Below, piece after piece: positions 11,417-24,886 of a DNA stretch of 64,000 nucleotides. The position numbers were made by a program, and so were the translations under genes. Within the stretch, counting starts at the first letter, position 1. Every line of letters starts with the position of its first letter. The stretch comes from Gerris lacustris. Taxonomy: Eukaryota; Arthropoda; Insecta; Hemiptera; Gerridae. The notes beneath the pieces are model-generated. The model saw nothing but the letters and a program-made list of their open reading frames with translations. It did no database searches and was not told the origin of the DNA. The DNA is taken from contig OX578282.1 in the NCBI GenBank assembly GCA_951217055.1, forward strand, positions 15,067,877 to 15,131,876, in the 5' to 3' direction.

Positions 11417-12510
11417 AAATCACAGGGTAGTACTTGCATCTAAGTACTTTTTAGGGTTTTGTATAGGTTATTAGTTATTGGCAACATACGTTATTATATG
11501 CTGAAATAACATTTTATTATTTTTCCAACCCGGCCTTATATGAAAGTAAAAAATATAAACCAAGTTAAATGGTTGGCTCAAAAAAAAATAATAAAATAAA
11601 ATAGAAAATTAATAAAAAATAAAAATTGTGTTGAGTAAGGAGGGTTGAGTAGGGAGTAAGAGAGTTGAGTTGAGTTGAGGGTCCCTGGTTCGATTCCCCG
11701 GGGGGTCACATTGTTTTTTTTTTATCGATAATAACGAAAATTTGAATTGAAAAATTTTAAAAATTGAAAAATTAAATTATTTTTTTTCTGGAAATTTTCA
11801 TCGCTCCACCATAAAGGTATTTGCATGATTTATTGCAAAATTTTAGGATTACCCGTTATAGGATGGATAGAGGGGGGGATTTTCATTTTGGGTGAAATTG
11901 TGGCGCTTAAAACGCAATATTGGAGGTAAAAAACACAATACCCATAAAATTCTATATATATTTCTAATCTACTCTTCAGTAGCTTTCATTTGATACTCCA
12001 CTCGCAAAAATAAATAAAATAAAATTTGTCTCCCTGCGCATGGACACACAATTTGCAATCTATAGAAATTGGGAGTTTCCTCCCGTTATTTTCATCGCCC
12101 CACCCTAAGGTATTTGTTATTAGTAGAATTATTTCATAATTTTAGGACTAGCCGTTATAGGGTGGTTGGGGGGGGGGGACTTTTTTTTTGATAAAATTTT
12201 GGCGCTAAAAAGCAATATTGGCGGTAAAAAGTACAATACTCTTAAAATCTTGTATATGTTTGTAATCTACTCTACAGTAGCTTTCACATCCACGAGCTTA
12301 GCACATTTTTGCGCATTACGCATGCGTATATTAAATATTTAACTTCTCAATATTTTTCCTATGTGTGGGTCAGAAAATACCGGCAGAATTTCAAATTTCT
12401 ACTCTTGCGTGAACGGTTCTGGGGATATGAACAAAAGAACGACGGACAGACAGACACATCACCCTCGGCATTAGGGTTTCAAGGATAACCTACAACACCC
12501 TAAAAATGTC
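11417..12510. mobile_element. GGGTTTT-tip family element with internal 291-bp duplication
   Basis: The left edge AAATCACAGGGTAGTACTTG and the tip TTTTTAGGGTTTTGTA are matched in inverse orientation by 16931-17555. Two direct copies of an internal block (from 11799 and 12090, offset 291 bp) start TTTTCATCGC(T/C)CCACC and run through CTACTCT(T/A)CAGTAGCTTTCA. The right end carries ACGACGGACAGACAGACACA followed by a tip TTAGGGTTTC...ACACCCTAA. No coding potential. Confidence 0.6.
11681..11706 (+). other. Pol III B-box-like motif inside the repeat
   Basis: GGTTCGATTCC at 11687-11697 matches the tRNA B-box consensus GGTTCGANTCC. The homologous repeat has GGTTCGATCC on its minus strand (17437-17446). 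No A box or full tRNA fold is visible, so this is a sequence match only. It may mark a tRNA-derived module. Confidence 0.4.
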
Positions 12511-13436
12511 TTTTATCAGAATTATGACAATCCTTCCGTTATCGTCGGTAAGCTTGGAAGCAATAACACCGATTTTAATCAAATCATTTTTGACCACATT
12601 AATTGGATATACTTGTATACTTATCCACTAGACTTTTTATCCAACTTCACTTTATAATCATAAGATTATTTATATAACCTTATTATAACCACTTATTAAA
12701 TTTAAACACTTATGTGAAGTTATAGCGACCTAGTAAGAGATTATTATATACTTTACAATTCTAATATCAATTATAAAAAAAAAATATATATATATGTATA
12801 TATTTATTGGTAGTAATTTATTGGTGTGTACTTAAAATTATTATTATTATTATTTTTTTTTTTTTTTTATAATTTTCCAAAGTTAATATCTTATTAATGA
12901 GAAGTGTAGTAATAGTCAATTAAATTAATTATATTTACATTTTTATTTTTATAATTATTTTTCTCATATTGTTCTTGGCCAATGCTCCCACACCTACGTA
13001 ATAATTTTATCACACAATTAATCATTATTTCTTGGCTAGAGACAATTTTTTTGTAATGATTTCTATTAAGTCTGCATAGATGGTTGTTATGAGTAAGTAG
13101 TTATAGTTATGTATAGATATAGAGTTTTTAGTTATCTATATATAGATATAGAGTTTCGTTTTGAAACCTGCTATATCTAGGAATCACCGGATGAGTTTCG
13201 ACTGTACTTCATTCAACAACAAAAAAACAATAGAACTCTTTAAGAGTTGGGATATTGAAGAAATCTGAAAGAGATTTATGTACAGTCATAATCAGGTCGA
13301 ATATTAATGTACTATGTGTCATAATTGGGAAAACCGTGTTACAGAAACAGTCTAAATGCTAATGTTATTATTTTTTTTCTTTTATTTATTAGGAAATTAA
13401 TATAAAAAAGGGTTCTCCAAGACACAAAGAACTATT
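12511..13436. other. Unassigned DNA
   Basis: A foldback-family tip fragment (TCGTCGGTAAGCTTGGAAGC) lies at about 12541-12563. A short TA tract sits at 12784-12800. Nothing else is supportable. Confidence 0.4.
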
Positions 13437-13440
13437 AAGA

Positions 13441-13870
13441 GTAAGGGATGTATAGTCCAATGTAGGAATATCACATTTCTGTTTTTTTTTAAGGGGAGTA
13501 ACCGTCTAAGAGTGGAGAGAACCGTCTAAGAACTTGTTACTCCCTTCTGTTTCTTTATAAGGGGGAGTAACAGTCTAAAGAAGAGCCTAGTGCACACCTT
13601 CTTTAGAATGTTACTCTCTTCTGTTTCTTTATATGGGGAGTGACAGTCTAAAGAAGTGCCTAGCGTACACCTTCTTTAAATTGTTACTCCCTTCTGTTTC
13701 TTTATAAGGGGAGTGACAGTCTAAAGAACTGCTTAGCGTGTTACTCCCTTCTGTTTGTTTATATGGGGGGTGACAGTCTAAAGAAGTGCCTAGCGTACAC
13801 CTTCTTTAGATTGTTACTCCCTTCTGTTTCTTTATTAGGGGAGAAACAGTCTAAAGAAATGTCGAGATTA
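13441..13870. repeat. Hairpin-unit array, 73-bp period
   Basis: Five units start at TTCTGTTT (13545, 13619, 13692, 13749, 13822), spaced 74, 73, 57 and 73 bp. Each holds GGGGAGTAACAGTCTAAAGA and downstream its near-complement TCTTTAGATTGTTACTCCC, so every unit can fold. The left flank GGGATGTATAGTCCAATGTA is shared with single-unit copies at 22641, 23413, 46588 (inverted) and 47318 (inverted). Confidence 0.8.
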
Positions 13871-16930
<3,060 letters not shown>

Positions 16931-17555
16931 TAAGTTTTTAGGGTTTTGTAGATTCTTTTCAAACCCTTATGCCGAGGGTGATGTGTCCGTCTGTCCGTCG
17001 CTCTTTGATTCATAGGGCCCGAGCCGTTTAAGCTAAAGAGCTGAAATTTGAAATACTGGTGTAACTTCTTGACCCAACCACAGGAAAAATATTCTGAAGT
17101 TCAAAATTAAATATGCGCATGCGCAATTCGCAAAAATGTTGTAAACTCAAAAATGTATATTTTTTTTTAATTTTCGAGTGGGGGTATCAAATGAAAGCTG
17201 CTGTAGAGTAGGACGCAAATATATATAAGCTTTTGTAAATTTTGCATTCCTTATTAATTTTATAAGTCAAAATATACCCCCAAAAATTTCCCCCCTCTCC
17301 AACCACTATATAACGGGTGGTCCTAAAATTTCGAAATAATTCATGGTTATACCTTATGGTGAAGCGATGGAAATGGTTTGAAAAAATGAATTTTTCTCGT
17401 CGTTATTACCGATGAAAAACATTGTGACCCCCCGGGGGATCGAACCCGGACCCTTGAGATCGAAGAATAAAATCATAATTACATAAGGGGCATGCTTAAT
17501 CTTCTACAAAACCCTAAAAAGTACTTGGACGCAAGTACTTCCCTGTGATTTTTTT
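16931..17555 (-). mobile_element. GGGTTTT-tip family element, inverted copy
   Basis: Opposite orientation to 11417-12510. It has the tip TTTTTAGGGTTTTGTAGATT, then GTCCGTCTGTCCGTCG, ATGCGCATGCGCAATTCGCA, GAGTGGGGGTATCAAATGAA, a minus-strand GGTTCGATCC box, and the shared terminus AAGTACTTCCCTGTGATTT. It has one copy of the internal block that is duplicated in the other element. Confidence 0.62.
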
Positions 17556-17569
17556 GTCTTTGTATTAAG

Positions 17570-18190
17570 ACATAAATTTCAAAATCCTTGATATAAAAAA
17601 AGTATTTCTAATACATATTGCGTCATTTTACAGTTTGTTGTTTGTTTGAGCGATATAACTGAAGAGTGAGTTTGTACCTAAAATATTGCTTTCTAGAATT
17701 GGGATTTTGGTTCTCTTATTTTGATCTATTATATATTTCTTGGGTTAGAACTTCTTAAATAAAACAATTAAATTTTGTGTCCTTATTTTTGGTATTTTAA
17801 TATTAATGAAATTAAGTATTAAGACAAAACTTTCAACATCCTTGATATAAAAAGGATTTCTATTTCATATTGCGTCATTGTACGGTTTGTTGTTTCTTTG
17901 AGCGATATAAAGTAAAAGTAAGTTTGTACCTAAAATATAGAATTGGGATTTTGGTTCTACTACATGTCTTGAGTTAGAACTGATTAAATTAAAAAATTTA
18001 ATTGTATAAGCTTTGTTTTAATTTTAAAATAATGAAATGAAGTATTAAGACAAAAATTTAAACATATTTATGATATAAAAAGAATTTCTATTTCATATTG
18101 CGTCATTTGATAATTTGTTGCATCTTTGAGCGTTATAACTGGTGAGTTTGTACCAAAATACTGTTTTCTAGGATTAGGGTTTGTTCTTTT
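17570..18190. repeat. Triplicated block of about 230-245 bp
   Basis: Three head-to-tail diverged copies start at about 17572, 17816 and 18043 with AGTATTAAGACA. Shared landmarks are CTTGATATAAAAA, CATATTGCGTCATT, TTTGAGCGATATAA and GAATTGGGATTTTGGTTCT. The third copy is the most diverged. No coding potential. Confidence 0.78.
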
Positions 18191-18936
18191 CAATTTTAGC
18201 ATATATATTACCTTATTATAATGTCATCGCATAATTTCGATGATATGTAATGTCGTGTAATATGTAAATTGTTATATTATCACCTAATAATTTATAATAA
18301 TATATTTGCATATCTTGATGATGTGTTATATGATGTAGGATAATTTAACAATTAACATGTAGAAATTATTAGATTAATTAACATAATTTAGTTGTTATTT
18401 TATGGATAATTTATTTGTTTATAAAACACGTTTTGAAAATGTTCATAATAATAACGGTTAATGAATTTTTTTATTCGGTTATTCGTTAATCAGTGTGTGT
18501 ATTAAGTATTAAGGTGGGGTATTAAGGAGTATTAAGGTGGGTGATCTTAAAATGTGATAGAATGCTTGTGTATTGGTACAGAGTCTATGTGCCAAGTTTC
18601 AGATCGTTTGGATGACTGGAAGAGGGTTAATTAGCCCTCAAAAGATTTTAATGACAGCCGACTGCCACAAGCATACAACATCGAAGTTATTATAAAGGAT
18701 TTAAAGATGCTGTATCTGTATATATATATATAGTTTTAAATAAATTAGTTCATCCATCGTTATTATGAGTGGGGTGTACTTTCCTCTAATGTGTTCTACT
18801 GTGTGTTGTGTGTATTAAATCATTTCTCTGGTTTGTTACTTAAAAGATTTGACCTTACAACTCTTATTCAGTAACCTTTTATGGCATAAAAGCTTCTAGA
18901 TGTTAATAAACACAACGAAATAAATATGATCTGACA
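18191..18936. other. Unassigned DNA
   Basis: A GC-richer stretch at 18585-18690 (CTATGTGCCAAGTTTCAGAT and onward) has the look of an old repeat UTR, but I cannot name it. The rest is AT-rich. Confidence 0.35.
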
Positions 18937-19043
18937 CAGTGGTTTTTAAACTTTTGGTAACCACGGCCCTCTTAAAATCTCCAAATATAATATACTATAT
19001 AGTACATAAATACCTTTCGAGGCCCCCCGGTTAAGAACCACTG
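18937..19043. mobile_element. 107-bp hAT MITE with near-perfect 8-bp target duplication
   Basis: Ends are CAGTGGTTTTTAAACTTTTG and, as complement of the right end, CAGTGGTTCTTAACCGGGGG. These are typical hAT (Charlie-like) inverted ends. Flanking octamers ATCTGACA (18929-18936) and ATCTAACA (19044-19051) differ at one base. It is too short to encode anything. Confidence 0.85.
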
Positions 19044-19330
19044 ATCTAACATATCCTAGGACCTTTTTATCAAAATAGAGTAATCAAACCACTTTCAGGA
19101 TTCCAGTTGTGTAAGACCTACTCCTTATTGTTCAATGTAAGACAAAATGAATAGAGAATGTATGAATACTTTTACGTGTGAAAACCATCGGTAAGTTACC
19201 ACCGATTAAAGTATGTAATAATATTATTTATGTACGATTGATACGAAATATAAACATTGTAGCTTTGTTTAGATGCGTAAAAAGTGATTCTTTACGTACT
19301 TGTATTCATTGCGCATGCGCGTCTCATAGT

Positions 19331-19386
19331 TCTGAAGAATTCCTCTTCTTTACCACCCTAGGGCGGTAAAGAAGAGGAATTCTTCA
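19331..19386. repeat. Strong 26-bp-arm hairpin
   Basis: CTGAAGAATTCCTCTTCTTT is followed after a few bases by its complement AAAGAAGAGGAATTCTTCAG. The arms have only one mismatch and essentially no loop. It lies about 100 bp upstream of the ORF at 19486 and next to GCGCATGCGCG. It could be the end or promoter of a mobile element. Confidence 0.8.
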
Positions 19387-19485
19387 GCTTTACGCACGAT
19401 TAGCGAGTTTGTTTACATTTAACAAAACTAATTTGCTGTTCTTTTACTATAGTAACTGTTTATATCGAGTTTTAAGTGAAAAACA

Positions 19486-19914
19486 ATGAGTGAATCAAGT
19501 GACTTTTACGAAAATGTGGAGAATAATACTCCTCCAGAAATAATTGATTCGGCAAAAAATACAACTCAAGAATTAATGCCATCTTTATCAAGAGAGAGAT
19601 ACGAATTTACATACAGCAAGTTTATTTTGTTCTGTATTTATTATTTAAATCTAACAATCGTAGATAAAGTACGGTACGCAACTCGTGCGAAAACGTCATT
19701 TTGCATTGCTCGTGTGGTTTTACTTCCCTCGCTGTCGCTCTGGTGCAAACTCCACACTCGCATGCAAAATGCTACTTTCCACACTCGACGCGTAATGTAC
19801 TATTATGTTTTACAGGTAACTGTTCTTTGTTTCTCTATTACTTCTATAAATTTATTGAGTTATGACCTTATGGAGTTTCGAATAAATACGAAACTTCATA
19901 GAACCCCTTCTTAG
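19486..19914 (+). pseudogene. Possible Crypton-like (tyrosine recombinase) ORF relic
   Basis: Open frame of 142 codons. Residues 1-47 are acidic and end in LSRERYEFTYSKF. That resembles the start of the core-binding region in animal Crypton/ZMYM-like recombinases, where a KSxxxYxxxYxxFxxW pattern is usual. After about residue 50 the frame changes character: positions 19672-19815 are GC-richer, hold words such as ACTCCACACTCGCATGCAAA, and look like the 3' end of a non-autonomous repeat. I infer an internally deleted mobile copy joining an ORF start to an element end. The catalytic R-H-R-Y region is absent. Start choice: the ATG follows a stop-rich 5' region and gives the longest sensible frame. 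Alternative: a chance ORF. Confidence 0.35.
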
Positions 19915-20835
19915 CTTGTGGTCCGTTAGCGTAGATGCTTCTACAAGTGTTGGAACAAAAATGTATTGAAAACCATTTCAATATAGCCTATAGTTCGTCC
20001 CATATGGGACATCTTCAAGCCTTTTATATGCTGGATGTCGTAGTTTCCAATTTGGTTGGGAAAGTACAAATTCGCTTTTTTGTTTCATAAGAAGTTGCCA
20101 GAGAAAGTTCAAACAGGAAACATATCGCTTCATACGTTCACCGGGTGTATCAATTTCAGATGACCATATATTTAAACGGGTGTTTCGACTGGTCATTTGG
20201 ATTAACAAAAAGTTCATATAAGCTAAAGTCCAATTCTCAACGGTGTAGGAGCTATACGCCCAAATAGTTTGATTTCAATATGATCATCTGAAATTGATAC
20301 AACCTGTATATAACAATTAAATCTTAATTGTGGAAGTAACTAGAGTCTAGAGTTACCTAACAATTATATTTGATTACACGTTAGGGTAACCTAATTAGAA
20401 ATATGATCATATTAATGAAATTGTATTCCATCCTTTTTTGGCCTTTTTCTTCATGTAAGTTTTAAAATAAATTAATTGATATTGGTTCAGTAGTTAAGAA
20501 TTCACAGAATTCTGGACTATCATTTTGTAAAATTTACTTTTTGAACTCAACGGGAACTTAAGAACATTTAAACTTATCAAATTCTGACTTTAGAGCCATC
20601 AATGTACAATTTCCTCTATCTACGTGAATGTCTACTGATTATATAAGAAATTAAAATGGCTCAAATTAATCTATAGGTTTTATCTATTAAAATATAAGTT
20701 TTAATATAAAACCATTATGTGGACTTACAATCAATGTTAGTGCAAGCAATGTAAATTTATATGATCAATAATAATTATACCAACGAATATAGAATGGTCC
20801 AAATCAGTACAATTCTTTTGTATTTCTACAATGAG
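19915..20835. other. Mostly unassigned; one inverted pair
   Basis: TATCAATTTCAGATGACCAT (about 20149-20168) is complementary to ATGATCATCTGAAATTGATA (about 20280-20299), an inverted pair with a loop of about 110 bp. A minus-strand open frame at 19978-20217 (79 codons, ending in SQPNWKLRHPAYKRLEDV-like residues) is not recognised. Confidence 0.35.
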
Positions 20836-22630
20836 TACCGAAGGTAACGGAAGCGATGTGATCATTCTGTAGAAAGATGTTTTATGTCTCCGTTTTCAAA
20901 AATTCCAAGACAGTATAGTCCGTTTCAGACACCGGGAAATATTTTTGGTTCAGTGTCTCTCGCTCAATTTTTGCGAACCAAAAACTATACTTGTCTAATT
21001 TTAATGAATTTTCGATATTAGGTCGTAATTAGCCCATTGTTAGTCCCATATAGAAACTTCAATCTCTTCTGCGCACATTTTTTTTGTTTCTCTTCCACAT
21101 CCACATGCTCACAAACATTTATTTATTTACATCTATATCTTCAAAAGAACTTATCTCATTTTTATGAAATATGGATGGCTTGTCAAAAGTAGCCCGTAGA
21201 TAGTCCCAGATTAATGCCGACTGTCTGCGATCTTTAAATTTTGTTAAATTGATACTTTTATTCTTTAAAAAAAATGACAGATTTAAAAAAAGGGGGGGAA
21301 ATTGAATAAATTTGACAATAAAGGTTGTTATAGCATCTAATGAAACATCAAAGTATACAAAATGGTACGCGAGGAAGCTATGTCTCTATGTCTTATTGGC
21401 TGACTATTTTTTATTGTGTTTATGACTGTATATACTGTGATTTATTTGTTATTTGTATATTGTGGCACAACACACCATTTTAGTTTATTTTTTTTTCTCG
21501 AATATTAAAGAAAAAGTTGAAATGTTTCATATAAATAAATATTGGAGTCATTCACAGTATCCCACTGCCACAACGTAATTATTTTGTTTGGTTTGTTAGC
21601 TTAAGAAGAATGTCATTTTATATATGAGAGCGAGTGTGACGTGGTGAGTGATACACTAAATCTATTCACCAGAACTCCCCAACCAACGAAACCGTTAATT
21701 TATTTATCACAAAAGAGTATCACTTTTAATAACTCGCTGTCGCTGGCAGAGAATGAATCTCTCTCTAAAGGTAAAATAAACTAAACGAACAAAACAAAAT
21801 AGTCTGTGACGGAGGTGATAGAAATCAAGGTCAGGTGGAGGAAAGCGTAAATTATATTGCATAGCATAAAACTATTGAATACTCAAGCTTTTATTTTAAA
21901 TAATTATGATTGTGAAACTGCATTTCCGATTTACGAATAAGCTTATATCACATATTAACGTCACTATATGAGTACTTGTTTAGATTGGTACTCCCCTGTT
22001 TTTATTTTTAAATATAAATGATTGACTAAAAAAATAGACTGCCAATTGGTGTGGCACATAGCCTCCTCGCATCCTATCACGTACATTATTGACTCTATAC
22101 TTTTACAAGCCATTATTGTCTAATTTGTATAATTGTTTCCCCCGTTTTATTAATCTGTCAAAATTGTTTGGATTTTTTACATAAATTAAAGTATCGATTT
22201 AGCAAATGTTAAAGAGCGCAGACGTTTCAATTTAATTTAGGGCTATCTGCGGACTACTTTCAATAAACTATAAAAGTTTCATACAAATCAGATAACTACT
22301 TTTGAAGCTATAGGTGTATATAAATGTATGTTTGTGCGCATGTGGAAGAGAAACAAATTAGCGCAGAAGGTTAAAACTTATATGGGACCAACAATGAGCT
22401 AATTATGACCTACCATCCAAATTTCATTAAAATCGGACGTGTAGTTTTTAAGATAATATGTTGGTTCGCAAAAATTGAACGACAGACCGACAGACAGACA
22501 CGGAACCAAAAATGTTCCCTGATGTCTGAAACGGATTTCTGTCTTGGAATTTTTGAAATCGGAGACCTACAATTTTTTCGTTCTTCAGAACGATCACACA
22601 GCTTCCGTTACCTTCGGTTAGCTCGGAAGC
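20836..22630. mobile_element. Foldback-type structure with about 590-bp inverted arms
   Basis: The left arm (20836-21413) starts TACCGAAGGTAACGGAAGCG. The right arm (about 22033-22630) is its complement, ending TTCGGTTAGCTCGGAAGC. Shared inner landmarks are the CAGACATC...TTTTTGGTTC block, GAACCAA, TTAGCTCATTGTTGGTCCCA, CAGATAGCCCTAAATT, and at the inner end GGCTATGTGCCACACCAATT. The spacer (21414-22032) has no ORF. Because solo arms exist elsewhere in the window, two independent opposite insertions are also possible. Confidence 0.7.
21973..22010 (-). repeat. Fragment of the GGGGAGTAAC hairpin repeat
   Basis: GTACTTGTTTAGATTGGTAC followed by TCCCC is one arm of the hairpin repeat seen as an array at 13441-13870. 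It sits immediately inside the right foldback arm. Confidence 0.55.
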
Positions 22631-22640
22631 AAAATTAATA

Positions 22641-22805
22641 CAAAAGGATGTTTAGTCTAATTTACTTTGGGACAAAGGAATATGACACTTCTGTTTTTAT
22701 AAGGGGAGTAACATTTAGAACATTGCGTACACCTTCTTTAGGTTGATACTCCCCTAACTCCCCTTTTGGTTTTTTATAAGGGGAATAACAATCTAAAGAA
22801 GTGCC
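22641..22805 (+). repeat. Hairpin repeat copy (GGGGAGTAAC family)
   Basis: The leader GGATGTTTAGTCTAATTTAC and ACTTTGGGACAAAGGAATAT precede GGGGAGTAACATTTAGAACA and CTTCTTTAGGTTGATACTCC. Same order as in 23413-23637. It starts about 10 bp from the end of the foldback structure. Confidence 0.7.
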
Positions 22806-23331
22806 ACTAAAAGTATAATAAGCCAGGTAATATCATCATGGTATATAAGCCTGTATAGTTTGGTAATATTTATGATAAAAAGGCTTTTGTTGATAAGAGT
22901 CGTCTGGAATTTTAGTGAATTAAAAAAGTGGATATAGTCAAAGAGTATAAATATTTAAACCACAGATAAGTGATGTTGAAAAATTGTCTAATATGTTTAA
23001 TCTATTAGATTAAACATATTTATTTTAGGGTATTAATTTTGACTTAAAACATAGTTGGGCTAATCTACAGTTATTCATACAGTCGAGAATCGCTTGGCGG
23101 CACAATTTAGCTTGATTTATACACTTAAGAGATTATATTCCTTTGTCAAAACAGTTAATTTTTTAAGATTTATACAATTGAAAGATTATACCTATACAAT
23201 TTTGTTATACATTTTATAGAGATGATATCCCTTTGTCTAAACAGTACATTCGAGTGAGATCTGAGGCCCCCCAATTTTCTAATCTCTTTTCCTAGGTGGC
23301 TGAATAACTACAGTTTTACCCACAGTTGTTT
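22806..23331. other. Unassigned DNA
   Basis: A short palindrome at about 22988-23021 (TCTAATATGTTTAATCTATT and its complement) is the only structure seen. Confidence 0.35.
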
Positions 23332-23373
23332 TTTAGGGTCCGTCGGCAAAACTGAGGACCCTATAATTAATTA
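23332..23373 (+). repeat. Isolated tip of the GGGTCCGTAGGC foldback family
   Basis: TTAGGGTCCGTCGGCAAAAC followed by TGAGGACCCT matches the termini of the 59042-60823 element, but no body follows. Probably a remnant of a deleted copy. Confidence 0.5.
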
Positions 23374-23412
23374 ATAAAAGCTTCTCCTATAATTAATTAA
23401 TAAAAGCTCTTA

Positions 23413-23637
23413 ATTAGATTGTTACTCCCCTATGATTTTTTCGATTATAAATAGCTGACTTAATAACAATTAAGACAAAGAATTGCTTAGTCCAATGTAC
23501 TTTGGGACAAAGGAATATTACACTTCATATTTTTATAAGGGGAGTAGCAGTCTAAAGAAGAACATTCCTCGCACCTTCTTTAGTTTGTTACTCCCCTCTG
23601 TTTTTTTTTATAAGGGAGTAACAATCTAATGAAGTGT
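23413..23637 (+). repeat. Hairpin repeat copy (GGGGAGTAAC family)
   Basis: It begins TTAGATTGTTACTCCCCTAT. It continues through CAATGTACTTTGGGACAAAG and GGGGAGTAGCAGTCTAAAGA, and ends GGGAGTAACAATCTAATGAA. The ORF at 23629-23844 starts at its edge and is followed by a short TTTCTCTTTGTTTCCTAAA tandem (23656-23715). Confidence 0.7.
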
Positions 23638-23854
23638 CATGATAAGCCTTTGTTTTCTAATTTCTCTTTGTTTCCTAAATTCTCTTTGTTTCCTAAATTC
23701 TCTTTGTTTCCTATATTTCCTAATCTTTGTTTTCTAAATTCTCTCCATCCTATTGTGACTAGCCTGTTGCAAACAGAAGGAATGCTTTACCGCGAAATTT
23801 ATTATGGTCTATGCAATAAAAAATTGGTCCAGCCAACTTTTTAAAAAAAAAATG

Positions 23855-24090
23855 TCTGCCTATTGTCCGTAGACTTTCGTCTGTGCTGACACGTGGAGGC
23901 TTAACTTTTGATTAATTTCAATGAAATTCGGCATGTATTTTCAGAAAACTCATATTTCGATGAGAAATCGAAAAATTGATAGTAGATCTAAATTTGATAA
24001 AATGTTCAATAATAATTGCATCTAACCACGAACACAGCTAATAAATGGAACAATTATGTACTTGCATATGAGAATTTTTAGTAGGGTTAT
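23855..24090 (+). mobile_element. Diverged fragment of the TTTCTCATATA family
   Basis: Landmarks in family order are TGTCTGCC...GTAGAC, TTCAATGAAATTCGGCATGT, GATAAAATGTTCAATAATAA and CTTGCATATGAGAATTT. More decayed than the copies at 30065 and 34941. Confidence 0.5.
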
Positions 24091-24100
24091 ATTGGATATA

Positions 24101-24506
24101 CTGTAGAACCTCGCTTACACGACCCTCAATAACACGACAACCTCAATTACAAGTGCAACTTTCTAATCCCCTTGAAATTGCCATAACACATAATGTTAAA
24201 TTCACCTCTATAATGCGACTATTATTATCCAAACAACCTCTATAACACGGATTTTTTCTAATTCACAACGTAACTCAAAACCTCTATAACAAGTCGTTTT
24301 GAGAAGTCAACCTCTATAACGCGTCTCTATACAGGAATGGACCAACCTTGAACTAGTCTAGACTTGAAAATCCCGCCCTCGAACCTCGATAACACGACTG
24401 ATAGCCAAAATAACCTTGATAACGCGACCCTCAACAAAAAAGAGCACCTCGATAACAAGACTGTTTCCCCAATCCCCTTGAGACACTTCTTATAGAGGTT
24501 TTAATG
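24101..24506. mobile_element. pogo/Tc1-mariner-like MITE with iterated end motif
   Basis: Left end CTGTAGAACCTCGCTTACAC and complement of the right end CATTAAAACCTCTATAAGAA, both next to TA (24099-24100 and 24507-24508). The sequence resembles pogo/Tigger ends (AACCTC(T/G)ATAA). Nine or more diverged direct repeats of the core ACCTC(T/G)ATAACxCGA run through the 406 bp. No ORF. It ends about 180 bp before the exon at 24684. Confidence 0.65.
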
Positions 24507-24683
24507 TATATATTTTTATTTATTTTATGTACTTAACTTGTAGTAATATCTAAGCAGACTAGATAGTACTTACTCATAACTTCAAATTACTTATTGTTAA
24601 AACTTTGTTTATTATAATGCATGTGGTGTTTTCTTATTAAAACCTAACTCTAAACTGATTTGTATTATCTATTTTGTGTTTAG

Positions 24684-24875
24684 GAATGTGGGTTGTAGTG
24701 CTGGCATTGAGCGGTTTGTGCTCGGCGGCTAGAAGCGAAGCCAATATCCAGAGTACGAGAAGCTATGATAACTTGCTGGCTCCTAACTTCAGTACGGTGG
24801 AACCGCCCCAGAACCACCCCCAGTCTACTACCCCTCAGATCATCAAATCTCCTACACTCCCTCTCATCTCACAGG
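24684..24875 (+). CDS. Probable first coding exon of a secreted or type I membrane protein
   Basis: The exon follows a pyrimidine/T-rich TTTTGTGTTTAG acceptor. ATG is at 24686 and the exon ends at a GTAACC donor (GT at 24876-24877), a phase-1 boundary after 63 codons plus one base. The encoded N-terminus MWVVVLALSGLCSAARSEAN is a convincing signal peptide with likely cleavage near residue 14-19. A Ser/Thr/Pro/Gln-rich linker follows (residues 20-63), with one N-glycosylation sequon (NFS, 34-36). GC content is far above the surroundings. Phase-1 introns after a leader are common in genes for extracellular modular proteins such as Ig-superfamily cell-surface proteins; that affiliation is only an inference. 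The open frame upstream begins at TTG within the acceptor and should not be used. Downstream exons are not identified, so introns must be long or lie outside the window. Confidence 0.6.
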
Positions 24876-24886
24876 GTAACCTATAC

